64,000 bases of DNA from Cololabis saira (taxonomy: Eukaryota; Chordata; Actinopteri; Beloniformes; Belonidae): positions 14,358,625-14,422,624 of the forward strand of contig NC_084599.1 of NCBI RefSeq assembly GCF_033807715.1. Direction: 5' to 3'. The notes under the pieces are model-generated. The model ran no database searches. It saw only the letters and a list, made by a program, of their open reading frames with translations, and had not been told where the DNA came from. Each line of letters starts with the position of its first letter. Position 1 is the first letter of the stretch. Shown piece after piece: positions 23,470 to 33,420 of the stretch. A program made the position numbers and the translations under genes.

Positions 23470-23690
23470 ATCATGATTGCTGCTGAGCTGGCTTCTTCTG
23501 GACTTGATGTTTCATGGAAGACTATGATGAGGACCCTTCATCCCTGTGGCCTTCAAGGTCATCGTCCAAGAACAAAAAATCTGCTACCAGAGCAGTTCAT
23601 CAAAGCAGACTGACATCTGAAACATGGGGATAAAGTTTGGAAGTCTGTCCTTTGCTGTAATGAAACCAAACCAGCGTGTCAGATGATATG
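23470..23690 (+). pseudogene. Possible Tc1-like transposase remnant
   Basis: One frame reads LDVSWKTMMRTLHPCGLQGH, RPRTKNLLPEQ and, after a stop, KHGDKVWKSVLCCNETK. The spacing resembles the Tc1 transposase helix-turn-helix linker and the first catalytic Asp region (..W..VLW.DETK), in which the Asp is here Asn. The match is weak and the remainder is unreadable. Confidence 0.4.
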
Positions 23691-25096
23691 AATCATGTCT
23701 GAAACTGACATAGTCATGACAGGTGTCCCCTGTCTCCATGCTGTGTTTGACCTCAGTGTCACAGTCGGCTGTACGAGAGAGTAAACGGACGCAGTCGGTT
23801 GGACGTAGGACAGAGTTGCAGCGTGAACCGTTGGAGCGTTTTATCGTGGCACTTAAGCAGTTTCTGGCAGGGTGCCACACAGTGAGCAGAAACAGGGGTC
23901 ACCTAGGACATCAGGACACGGCTGTCTTCAATGATCAGAGCACACGCACCTTAAAGACATCCTCATGTCTCACTTCTCACCCAAGCTTATTGTCCCGTGG
24001 GACGTTGAGCCGACAGCCAAGGTCAACATCGTCACAACAAGCGAGTCGACGGTTCACTGCAACGTGTATGGGACATAAATAGTTTGATTAAATAGATATA
24101 GATGCTTCAAATATCCTCGATTGTGCTTTCAGCATCCTAGTATCTGTAGAAAACAATCATGGTCAGTTTTGTAGGCGTTTAGGGTTCACAGAGGATACAC
24201 GTATGCACACTTTAGGGCCAACACAGTGCAGGGAAAAAAAACGGCTAATAAATGTGACTCGTTTACATGTGAAAAGTGATGGAGAGGGTCGGTGTGAGGA
24301 CAGTAGAGTCGTCACTATCAGGGGCCACAAAGGGAGACCTGCTGTCTGAAAGTGCAGCGTCGGTCAGAAACGTAAAGGTGAAGACGAGCTGACGGCCTCC
24401 AGAAAAGCACTTTTTAAAATGTATACTTAGATCTCAATGGGTTCAGTCCAAACTAAAATAAAGTACTTTTTTAATTAATTATTTATTTTTGTTTAACATC
24501 AGATACAATGACTTTCAATAAACCCAATGAAAGGCACTCACCATGTGTCACTTACAGAATAATTGGCATTGATTTTGTGTTCATTGCTCAAAATCATGTT
24601 GTTACTTGACGCTGCTTTAATCAGTGTGTCTGTGACAACAGTGATTTGTCAAAGCATCTAAAATGTTAGTTATTGCGTGAACTAAAGTGCAGAGGAATTT
24701 TTCTAGCTACCTTCAGGTTCCTGCTCCAGTAAATTTGAGCTTTTACATACTGCTTCATTTCAGTCATTCACAATACTACCATTCATTTGTTGATAATGCA
24801 GTAGTTATATCAGTAATATCAGTACAAAATGATAATAATCTGGTCTGTACCCGGTCTTAAAACGTGTTTAATACTAGATGTGCAGCAGGGGGCTGTGGTG
24901 GCGCTGTTGTTGTTTCTGTGTGACAGAAACCAGCATGACCCTTAACTGGACTGGACCGGACCAGACCAGAGCAAGTACAGGTCATGGGTGTGTGGATGAA
25001 TATAAGAAAAAGACATATTTGAACGGTGTCAGTATTCATCTATGACAGTAAAAGAGGAAAATTAAGAATTCATATAATATAAACAAAATAATACAT
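23691..25096. other. Intergenic, no recognised feature
   Basis: One 119-aa frame (23723-24082) has no recognisable domain and no supporting context. The rest is AT-rich. Confidence 0.45.
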
Positions 25097-25474
25097 AATT
25101 CAATTCAATTAAATTTTATTTGTATAGCGTCTAACACAACAAAAGTTGTCTCTAGACGCTTTCCAGAGACCCAGAACATAAACCCCCGAGCAATTATTAC
25201 ATAAACGATGGCAGGTAAAAACTCCCCTAGTGGTAGAAAAACCTTAAACCAAAAAGTGGCAAGAAAAACTCCCCTTTAGGAGGAAGAAACCTTGAGCAGG
25301 ACCAGTCTCATAAGGGGGGGCCCTCCTGCTGAAGGCCAGACTGGGGGGTGGCGCAGGCCAGCACGCAGCTCCTGAAGCTCCGGCCAGCAAACATGCACAA
25401 AAAAGAAAGAAAAGGGGGCCAGCCCAAGAAACTATAGGCATGATGGACAAAAATGATGGCTATGAGATACTTGT

Positions 25475-25880
25475 TGTAGTGACTATCTTTAGACTCTTTC
25501 TTCTTTAGACCAAACATCTTACTCACTTCATGAATGGTAATGACGACAGGAGATTTTTTACGCGTTGAGTACGGCAACAGAACCGTCAACAGAACGGTAA
25601 AACGCTGTGTTGCTCCACCGTCACTCGTTTATTCTTTTAACTGACATAAACATCAAAACAAACCATCAGCTGCTACGGAAGCCCCACAGGCCCAAACTAC
25701 CGAAACCATTAAGGCAAAACAAATATTAGTAGTGAAATTTAGGTCTTAATCACTAAACTATAAAATAATAACTCTCAAAACTTAAACTTAAATATATTCC
25801 TTCTCTGTGAACAACAAGGCATATCATGCAATAAAAGAGTTAACTATAAAGTAAATTATAAGCTATACATGGCGCTTACA
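25475..25880 (-). repeat. BEL/Pao 3' LTR
   Basis: A 406-bp direct repeat of 29470-29875 with TG..CA termini, bordered on the outside by cttgt. Confidence 0.93.
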
Positions 25881-26056
25881 TTCCGGCCCCTAATTGTTAC
25901 TGCTGGGCATAACAATTACATTTTTAAGTGTCATGTAATCTCAAATTTAAGACTTTGACTTTTTCAAACTCAAACTTATTAACTTACTATTAACACATAT
26001 TAACTGTACATTTCAAATCCACACTTAGCTCCAAACTAAGTAAGCTCAAATCACAT

Positions 26057-29000
26057 TTACTCCATTTCAAGCAACAAACATAACTTATCTATTGGCCTTT
26101 CCAACACACTAGTTTTAGTTTTGACAAATACACGTCTGACAAGTCCGTTTGAATCAGGAACTGTTCTTTCAACTTTTCCCATCAGCCAAGATCCTCTTGG
26201 TGCAGTCTCGTCGACTATGAGAACAACATCTCCTGGCTTGAGATTTCTCCTGATTACTGACCACTTCTGTCTTTCTTGCAGAAGAGGCAAGTACTCTTTA
26301 GTCCAGCGCTTCCAAAAGATGTCAGACAGGTACTGGACCTGTTTCCACTTTCTTCTGGCATACAAGTCCTCCTTCTCAAAGACTCCAGGTGGAAGTGCTG
26401 GCTGTTTCTTGAGAAGAAGCAAGTGGTTAGGTGTAAGAGCTTCAATATCATTCGGATCACTTGACACTCTTGTTACTGGCCTGCCATTGACAATCGCCTC
26501 GACTTCACATAGTAATGTATGGAGGCGTTCATCATCAAGAGACTGCTGTTTGAGGATCTGGATGAGAATTCTCCTCACAGAACGAATCTGTCTCTCCCAG
26601 ATGCCCCCAAAATGGCAGCCTGCTGGTGGGTTGAATATCCAGGTAATGTCTTTCTGCATGAGCGCCTCTGAGATCTTCGCTTGATTCCAGCCTTTGAGTG
26701 CTTTACGCATTTCTTTTTCTGCTCCCACCAGGTTTGTGCCGTTATCTGACCGCATAACAGACACTTGACCTCTCCTGGCGATAAATCTCCTAAATGCATT
26801 TATACAGGCGTCGGTCTCAAGTGAATGAGCAACTTCTAGATGAATGGCTCGGACAGTAAGACATGTGAACAGTACACCGTACCTCTTAACTGTGCTCCGT
26901 CCTTGTTTAACCTCGAAGGGCCCGAAATAGTCTATGCCCACATTGGTGAATGGTGGCTTGTCAGGTGTCAGCCGATCTTGTGGCAGGTTTGCCATTCTCT
27001 GTTCACCACGTTTTGCTGAAATCTTCCTGCATCTTACACACTTTGACAGTATTTTTCTGATTGCAGAATCTGCTTGTGGAATCCAGAATCTCTCTCGGAG
27101 TTTAGAAAGTGTGTAATTCCTTCCACAGTGTCCTGTCACTTGGTGAGTATGTCTGAGGATCAAATTAGAGACATGGTGATCTTTAGGAAGTATCATGGGA
27201 TGCTTACCATCTTCTGGCAGCGCAGACCGATGCAACCTTCCTCCAACTCTTAAAATCCCATTTTCCAATACAGGATCAAGCTTCACAATATGACTGCTCC
27301 TTTTAAGCTTGTCACCTTTCTGAAGAGCCATAAGTTCATCACTGAAGCCTTGACCTTGACAAAACTTGATGATCTCAACTTCTCCTTGTGCAACATCTTC
27401 AGCTGTGAGCAGATATCCCTTTAAAGTTGACTTGAACTTCTTCATTTGGCTTTTAACCTTTTCAGTTTTCTTTTCCTGACACAAACACTCATTTGCTTGT
27501 GATGTCAGCAACTTCCGATGTGTATTCAATTTCTGAAGCAGTTGCTGGAGCTTCATCATCCAGGCAATTGCCTTTTTCAGATGATGCCACTCTGAATAAT
27601 AACAAATGAGCTTGTTAAGTGGATTTTCTTGCACATCTGTAACATTCACACTCACTGTGGCCTTGACTTCAACATCATCTGTGACTACTTCTTTCATGTT
27701 TGGTGAGGCTGGCCAATGTGTTTTGTCCCTTTTCAAAAACTCTGGTCCGCCAATCCAGTTTTGACACTTTGTGAACGTGTCTGCATTCATCCCTCGGGAG
27801 GCATGGTCGGCGGGGTTCAGTTCAGAGTTGACATACCTCCACTGGCGTGGCTCACTGTTGTCTCTGATAAGTGATACTCTGTTGGCAACAAAAGTTTTGT
27901 ATCTGACATTTTCACTGGCAATGTATCTTAAAACAGTGGTACTGTCGGACCAAAACACAGTCTCTTCCAGCTGCTTGTGCAGTTCCTTTCTCATGAGTCG
28001 ATCCATCTTAACAGCAACTGCAGCCGCTGTTAATTCCAGTCTCGGAATTGTTGTCTGTTTCAGCGGCAGCACTCTGGACTTGCCAATGATGAATGAACAA
28101 TGGTTTTCCTCTCTTTCATTTGTGATGCGAAGATAGGTGACAACACCATATCCTTTCTCGCTCGCATCTGCAAAATGATGCAGTTGTGCAGATGTGATTG
28201 TTCCAAATCCAGCTGGTTTCAAACATCTGTCCACTGTGAACCCATGAAGCTTTGGGAGGTCAGAGAGCCACATTTGTGTTTTCTGAGCCAGTTCAGCAGG
28301 GATTTCCTCATCCCAGGAGACTTTTCTACCACATAGGTCCTGCAAGATGATTTTTGCTGGTAGGATAACAGGTGACAAAAAACCCAGAGGGTCATATATA
28401 GCACTCACAAACGAGAGGATGCCGCGTCTTGTCTGTGGCACATGTTTTGCATTTATCCTGACCTTGAAAACATCTGCCTCTGTGCACCAGTTCACCCCTA
28501 GAACTCTCTCATCAGGTAAGGCTTCATGACTCAAGTCCAAATCTTTAACCTCCTTTGTTCTTTCCTTTTCAGGTATGGAGACAAGGACGGCTCTACTGTT
28601 ACTCATCCATTTGGTTAAATGGAATCCTCCACTCTCACACAGTGCTGTCAAATCCCTGACCATATCAACTGCTTGTGTTTCATCAGGCACTGATATCAGG
28701 CAGTCATCTACATAAAAATTGTTGATAACTGCATCAACTGCAGCACGTGCCACTGTGTCTGCTGCATTTTCAGCTGTCTTCTTAAGTGCAAAGTTTGCAC
28801 AGCTGGGGGATGACTTGGCCCCAAACAAATGCACGACCATTTTGTATTCTTGCAGAGGTTCACTCAAGTTTCCATCTGGCCACCAGAGGAATCGTAGAAG
28901 GTTGCTGTCCTCTGGTGGTACTCTAACTTGGTGGTACATAGCTTCTATGTCTGACATCAATGCAATGTAGTCATGTCTGAACCGAGTCAACACTCCGATG

Positions 29001-29410
29001 AGTGTATTTGTTAGATCCGGACCTTGCAAGAGTTCTCCATTTAATGACTGTCCCTGGTATGAAGCTGCAGCATCGAAAACTACACGAAGCTTCCCTTTTT
29101 GGGGGTGGTACACCCCGTGGTGAGGTATGTACCACACTCTCTTATCTTCAGACACAGCATTCTCATTTGACACTTTGACTGCATATCCTTTACTGAGCAG
29201 GTCAGACATGTGGCTTGTGTATTCTCTGTGAAACTCCTCATTCTTCACAAGTCTCTTTTTCAGGTTTTCTGCTCTCTGTGCAGCCATATTGTAGTTGTTA
29301 GGCATTTTGACAGATTTGTTTCTCAGGGGAAGACCTATACTGTAGTGTCCATCGACCCTTTTAACAGTCTTATTAACACTGTTCATGAATTGTATGTCTT
29401 CTCTTGACAT
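26057..29410 (-). CDS. BEL/Pao pol: reverse transcriptase, RNase H, integrase
   Basis: A 1,117-aa uninterrupted frame of the LTR element. RT: first catalytic Asp in LMSDIEAMYH (Asp154) and NNFYVDDCLIS (YVDD 233-236). RNase H: HHFADASEKGYG and later FWSDSTTVLRYI. Integrase: an HHCC zinc site (HTHQVTGHCG .. CVRCRK), catalytic Asp in GIDYFGPF and RSDNGTNLVGAE, then the C-terminal region before LERPIDKLCLL. The Pao-type order and the FYVDD and DPLGFLSP blocks place it in BEL/Pao, not Gypsy. The frame lacks the N-terminal gag and aspartic protease normally fused to pol, so the ATG used is not the native start. Confidence 0.92.
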   Translation of the reverse strand: MSREDIQFMNSVNKTVKRVDGHYSIGLPLRNKSVKMPNNYNMAAQRAENLKKRLVKNEEFHREYTSHMSDLLSKGYAVKVSNENAVSEDKRVWYIPHHGVYHPQKGKLRVVFDAAASYQGQSLNGELLQGPDLTNTLIGVLTRFRHDYIALMSDIEAMYHQVRVPPEDSNLLRFLWWPDGNLSEPLQEYKMVVHLFGAKSSPSCANFALKKTAENAADTVARAAVDAVINNFYVDDCLISVPDETQAVDMVRDLTALCESGGFHLTKWMSNSRAVLVSIPEKERTKEVKDLDLSHEALPDERVLGVNWCTEADVFKVRINAKHVPQTRRGILSFVSAIYDPLGFLSPVILPAKIILQDLCGRKVSWDEEIPAELAQKTQMWLSDLPKLHGFTVDRCLKPAGFGTITSAQLHHFADASEKGYGVVTYLRITNEREENHCSFIIGKSRVLPLKQTTIPRLELTAAAVAVKMDRLMRKELHKQLEETVFWSDSTTVLRYIASENVRYKTFVANRVSLIRDNSEPRQWRYVNSELNPADHASRGMNADTFTKCQNWIGGPEFLKRDKTHWPASPNMKEVVTDDVEVKATVSVNVTDVQENPLNKLICYYSEWHHLKKAIAWMMKLQQLLQKLNTHRKLLTSQANECLCQEKKTEKVKSQMKKFKSTLKGYLLTAEDVAQGEVEIIKFCQGQGFSDELMALQKGDKLKRSSHIVKLDPVLENGILRVGGRLHRSALPEDGKHPMILPKDHHVSNLILRHTHQVTGHCGRNYTLSKLRERFWIPQADSAIRKILSKCVRCRKISAKRGEQRMANLPQDRLTPDKPPFTNVGIDYFGPFEVKQGRSTVKRYGVLFTCLTVRAIHLEVAHSLETDACINAFRRFIARRGQVSVMRSDNGTNLVGAEKEMRKALKGWNQAKISEALMQKDITWIFNPPAGCHFGGIWERQIRSVRRILIQILKQQSLDDERLHTLLCEVEAIVNGRPVTRVSSDPNDIEALTPNHLLLLKKQPALPPGVFEKEDLYARRKWKQVQYLSDIFWKRWTKEYLPLLQERQKWSVIRRNLKPGDVVLIVDETAPRGSWLMGKVERTVPDSNGLVRRVFVKTKTSVLERPIDKLCLLLEME

Positions 29411-29469
29411 TTCCTGTTTCTCGTCACTGGCTTTCTCTGGAAAATCGTGATTAACAGCGTTTTACTTAA

Positions 29470-29875
29470 TGTAGTGACTATCTTTAGACTCTTTCTTCTT
29501 TAGACCAAACATCTTACTCACTTCATGAATGGTAATGACGACAGGAGATTTTTTACGCGTTGAGTACGGCAACAGAACCGTCAACAGAACGGTAAAACGC
29601 TGTGTTGCTCCACCGTCACTCGTTTATTCTTTTAACTGACATAAACATCAAAACAAACCATCAGCTGCTACGGAAGCCCCACAGGCCCAAACTACCGAAA
29701 CCATTAAGGCAAAACAAATATTAGTAGTGAAATTTAGGTCTTAATCACTAAACTATAAAATAATAACTCTCAAAACTTAAACTTAAATATATTCCTTCTC
29801 TGTGAACAACAAGGCATATCATGCAATAAAAGAGTTAACTATAAAGTAAATTATAAGCTATACATGGCGCTTACA
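29470..29875 (-). repeat. BEL/Pao 5' LTR
   Basis: A 406-bp repeat identical by inspection to 25475-25880, followed outside by the duplicated cttgt. For leftward transcription this LTR would supply the promoter. Confidence 0.93.
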
Positions 29876-30275
29876 CTTGTAATAAATAAAAATGGAAAAG
29901 GAGAAGAGAGGAAGGGAAGAGGAGAGGAGAAGAAGGGTGAGAGGCACCGCCCAGTGGATCATGTCGGTGCCCCCTGCAGGCCTATAGAAGCATATCTACC
30001 AAGAAGCTATATTTGAGACTAACTATTATAGTCTTGTTCTATAGCTGCAACTATGACTACTGACTCTAACACACTACAGTTTACACTAACTAGAGATTTA
30101 CCAACACCAGCTAGAGGTTTACTAAACACTAACTATAGGCTTTACTAAACAGAAAGGTTTTAAGTTTAGTTTTAAAGGTGGAGGTGGTGTCAGCCTCCTT
30201 AACCCAGATTGGAAGTTGGTTCTATAGTAATGGTACCTGATAGCAGAACGCCCGCCCTCCAAATCTACATTTGGA

Positions 30276-30509
30276 TACTCTCAGGGGTCACCAACTCCGG
30301 TCCTCGAGGGCCCCTATCCAGCATGTTTTAGATCTTTCCCTGCTTCAGCACACTATGATACAAGGAGCTGTGTCAACCACAGAACTGTCCAGACCTTGAT
30401 GACAAGTTAATGACGACCATTGATTAGAATCAGGTGTGTTCATGCAGGGAGACATCTAAAACATGCTGGATAGGGGCCCTCGAGGACCAGAGTTGGTGAT
30501 CCCTACTCT
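30276..30509. mobile_element. Small MITE with CAGGGGTCACC ends inside L2
   Basis: The 222-bp segment 30282-30503 has long inverted ends. caggggtcaccaactccgg matches, in reverse complement, gagttggtgatccc at the right, and both flank a second inverted block containing ctcgagg. Candidate 6-bp target duplication tactct lies on each side. The termini resemble hAT ends, but hAT duplications are 8 bp, so the superfamily is uncertain. The same MITE is copied at 32237-32458. Confidence 0.7.
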
Positions 30510-30882
30510 AGGAACTACGAGTAAACCTGCACTGTGAGAGCGGAGAGCTCTGCCAGGAACATAAGGCACTATCAGGTCTTGCAAATAATGCAGAGCTAAT
30601 CTGTTTTGGGCTTTATACACAAGTAATACAATTTTAAATTGGATTCTAAATTTTACGGGTAGCCAATGGAGCGACGCTAACACTGGAGAGACGTGGTCTC
30701 TCCTGCTGATTCATGCCAGCAGTCGCGCTGCTGCATTTTGGATCAGCTGGAGCCTATTCAGCAATTTACTTGGACATCCTGCTAATAACACATTACAGTA
30801 ATCTAGTCTAGAAGATACAAACGCATGAACTAGTTTTTCTGCATCACTCTGCGAGAGGATTTTCCTAATCTTTGCAATATTA

Positions 30883-33072
30883 AGGGGCTTTCACATAGAA
30901 CGTGGTTTGCGCCGCGCGCACCGTCGGGGCGGGCCCAGACTAGGCGCAAGGTAGGCGCAAGGTGGGCACAAGGTGGGCGCAGCCTTGGCGCAGAGCAGCG
31001 CGCACATGCACGCATCGCGTACACATTTGTTGCAAGTTGCTTGGCGATCGGAAAAAAAGTTTTTCCGGTCTGAAGCCGTTTTCCCACTCATTTGGACGTA
31101 CAGTAGCCTACAGCTCGGTTTGCAAAATCCATCTGTCCCTGTTTCAAAGAAAAGCCCTAGCTTTAGTTCTCCTGAGGAGGAGGAGGAGGAGGAGGAGGAG
31201 GAGGAGACGAGCAGCAGCAGCAAGGAGGGTCCATGAAATCCTCATTTGAAGACAGGATTTGGGGGAATACAGGCTCGTTGGGGAGCTACAGCTCCATGAT
31301 GACCAGGTCTACTTCAGGGAGCAGTTTGACAGCCTGTTGGGGAGAGTTGGAGCCTCAGCAGGATCAACCAACTTCAGGCTTCATCACTGCAGCTGAACAC
31401 CTGGCCTCCCTTACTCTCCTTTATATAGCTGTCCCTCAAATTTTCCATTTTTTCTTCAAGTCATCCACTGTAAATAGTTAAAAACATATTTTATTAAAAA
31501 CCATTTCTGAACTATGTTGTTGTTTTTTAGCTCATGTCAGTCATCTAGATTTTTAGATATACTAAAATATATCTTAGTATATCGTGCCTTGAAGCACATA
31601 CAAACTGTATCAAAAAGTGGCAAGAAAAACTCCCCTTTAGGAGGAAGAAACCTTGAGCAGGACCAGTCTCATAAGGGGGGGCCCTCCTGCTGAAGGCCAG
31701 ACTGGGGGGTGGCGCAGGCCAGCACGCAGCTCCTGAAGCTCCGGCCAGCAAACATGCACAAAAAAGAAAGAAAAGGGGGCCAGCCCAAGAAACTATAGGC
31801 ATGATGGACAAAAATGATGGCTATGAGATACTTGTAATAAATAAAAATGGAAAAGGAGAAGAGAGGAAGGGAAGAGGAGAGGAGAAGAAGGGTGAGAGGC
31901 ACCGCCCAGTGGATCATGTCGGTGCCCCCTGCAGGCCTATAGAAGCATATCTACCAAGAAGCTATATTTGAGACTAACTATTATAGTCTTGTTCTATAGC
32001 TGCAACTATGACTACTGACTCTAACACACTACAGTTTACACTAACTAGAGATTTACCAACACCAGCTAGAGGTTTACTAAACACTAACTATAGGCTTTAC
32101 TAAACAGAAAGGTTTTAAGTTTAGTTTTAAAGGTGGAGGTGGTGTCAGCCTCCTTAACCCAGATTGGAAGTTGGTTCTATAGTAATGGTACCTGATAGCA
32201 GAACGCCCGCCCTCCAAATCTACATTTGGATACTCTCAGGGGTCACCAACTCCGGTCCTCGAGGGCCCCTATCCAGCATGTTTTAGATCTTTCCCTGCTT
32301 CAGCACACTATGATACAAGGAGCTGTGTCAACCACAGAACTGTCCAGACCTTGATGACAAGTTAATGACGACCATTGATTAGAATCAGGTGTGTTCATGC
32401 AGGGAGACATCTAAAACATGCTGGATAGGGGCCCTCGAGGACCAGAGTTGGTGATCCCTACTCTAGGAACTACGAGTAAACCTGCACTCTGAGAGCGGAG
32501 AGCTCTGCCTTGAAGCACATACAAACTGTATGTGCTTCAGTTTACAAAAGTATTGACACGTGGTCTTTTCATAACCATATATTTATAAATGATTCAATTG
32601 ATCCTGATATGGCATGGAAATGCTATATTTTATTTTAAACTAACATTTTATTGTTAAAAGAGGAAAAGAATATCACATTCTACCACTTTTAAAACACACC
32701 AGGTATGTCCAAATCCTGGGAGATTTCTCTCCACTTTTGTCCCTTTTAATGATGTCACGATAGGCCTGCAGTCTTGTATCCCACAGCTCCTCATAGACTC
32801 ACTGCCAAGATCATTCTTTCCTCCATGTTGATCATCTCTGATCTACAACCTGCCAGTTTTTTTTCACCCTCCACCACCTTCTCTCCTATTGGACATTAGA
32901 TGTCGTCACAGGGCGCATGTTCAATTCGCAGCGGCAGCCTGCGCTCTGTTGTGCGCCGCCGAGCTCGGCGGCAAAGCCTTGCGCCCTTGCGCGGCAGCAG
33001 CACATAGGCTACACAATGAATGGGAAAGCCGGCGGCAGCTGCCGCTGTGTGCCCTCTATGTGAAAAGGGCTG
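30883..33072. mobile_element. GC-rich terminal-inverted-repeat element inside L2
   Basis: The left end aggggctttcacatagaa mirrors the right end ctatgtgaaaagggct as an imperfect inverted repeat, and L2 sequence resumes on both sides. Subterminal zones are GC-rich with repeated ggcgcaaggtgggc units (left) and gcgccgccgagctcggcggc (right). A (GGA)n run lies at 31174-31206. No transposase domain was recognised and no clear target duplication was found, so the class is open. It contains a later L2-derived insertion at 31611-32506. Confidence 0.55.
31586..32531 (-). mobile_element. Second copy of L2 segment with ~25-bp TSD (empty BEL site)
   Basis: 31611-31835 equals 25250-25474 and 31836-32506 equals 29881-30551, so the copy joins the two sides of the BEL insertion without BEL. 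I found one mismatch by eye (30525 g versus 32480 c) and no indel. It is bracketed by a 22-25 bp direct repeat beginning ccttgaagcacata at 31586-31610 and 32507-32531. The copy includes the small MITE. See findings. Confidence 0.88.
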
Positions 33073-33420
33073 GAGATGGAAAAATGCTATTTTACAAACC
33101 TGATTAACATATGGTTTAAACGACAAATCCTGATCGAAAACAACACCAAGGTTTCTCACAGTTGCACTGGAAGCCATTGCAACACCATCTAGTCCCTTCC
33201 TAAAATGCTCTGGACCAAGAATGATAACCTCTGTTTTATCTGAATTTAGAAGCAAGAAATTTCTAGACATCCAGTCCTTGATGTCCCTAAGACATGCCTG
33301 AAGTTTAACTAACGGTTCCGTTTCATCCGGCTTCATAGACAAATAGAGCTGCGTATCATCAGCATAACAATGAAAGTGTATGCCGTGATTCTGGATTATA
33401 CTTCCCAATGGCTGCATAAT

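Larger units (their letters stand above)
25475..29875 (-). mobile_element. BEL/Pao LTR retrotransposon, internally deleted
   Basis: A 4,401-bp element in minus orientation. 406-bp LTRs lie at 29470-29875 (5') and 25475-25880 (3'). They read as identical along their length, start TGTAAGCGCC and end CACTACA on the sense strand. A 5-bp target duplication, cttgt, occurs at 25470-25474 and 29876-29880. A purine-rich tract, AGGGGCCGGAA, abuts the 3' LTR. The internal region holds only the pol part from just before RT to integrase. Gag, protease and an obvious tRNA primer site are missing, so it needs proteins in trans. Identical LTRs indicate a very recent insertion or gene conversion. Confidence 0.92.
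25097..33420 (-). mobile_element. L2 LINE split by nested insertions
   Basis: A minus-strand L2 copy in three pieces. 25097-25474 is the 3' UTR, with the ttgtatagcgtc and tctagacgctttccagagac blocks of fish L2 and an aattcaattcaatt tail. 29881-30886 continues the 3' region and RT C-terminal end, including LASLHWLPVKFRIQFKIVLL. 33073-33420 is RT with FHCYADDTQLYLSMKP and LLLNSDKTEVIILGPEHF. The gaps are a BEL/Pao element and a GC-rich inverted-repeat element. A small MITE sits at 30282-30503. The 5' half is missing. Confidence 0.85.

Noticed and set aside
23723..24082. 119-aa frame as a gene
   Set aside because: No recognisable domain, no splice sites and a probable Tc1 relic next to it; insufficient support.
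30891..31236. Poly-Ser and poly-Glu frames as a possible protein
   Set aside because: They are created by a (GGA)n run; no domain or splice context supports a gene.
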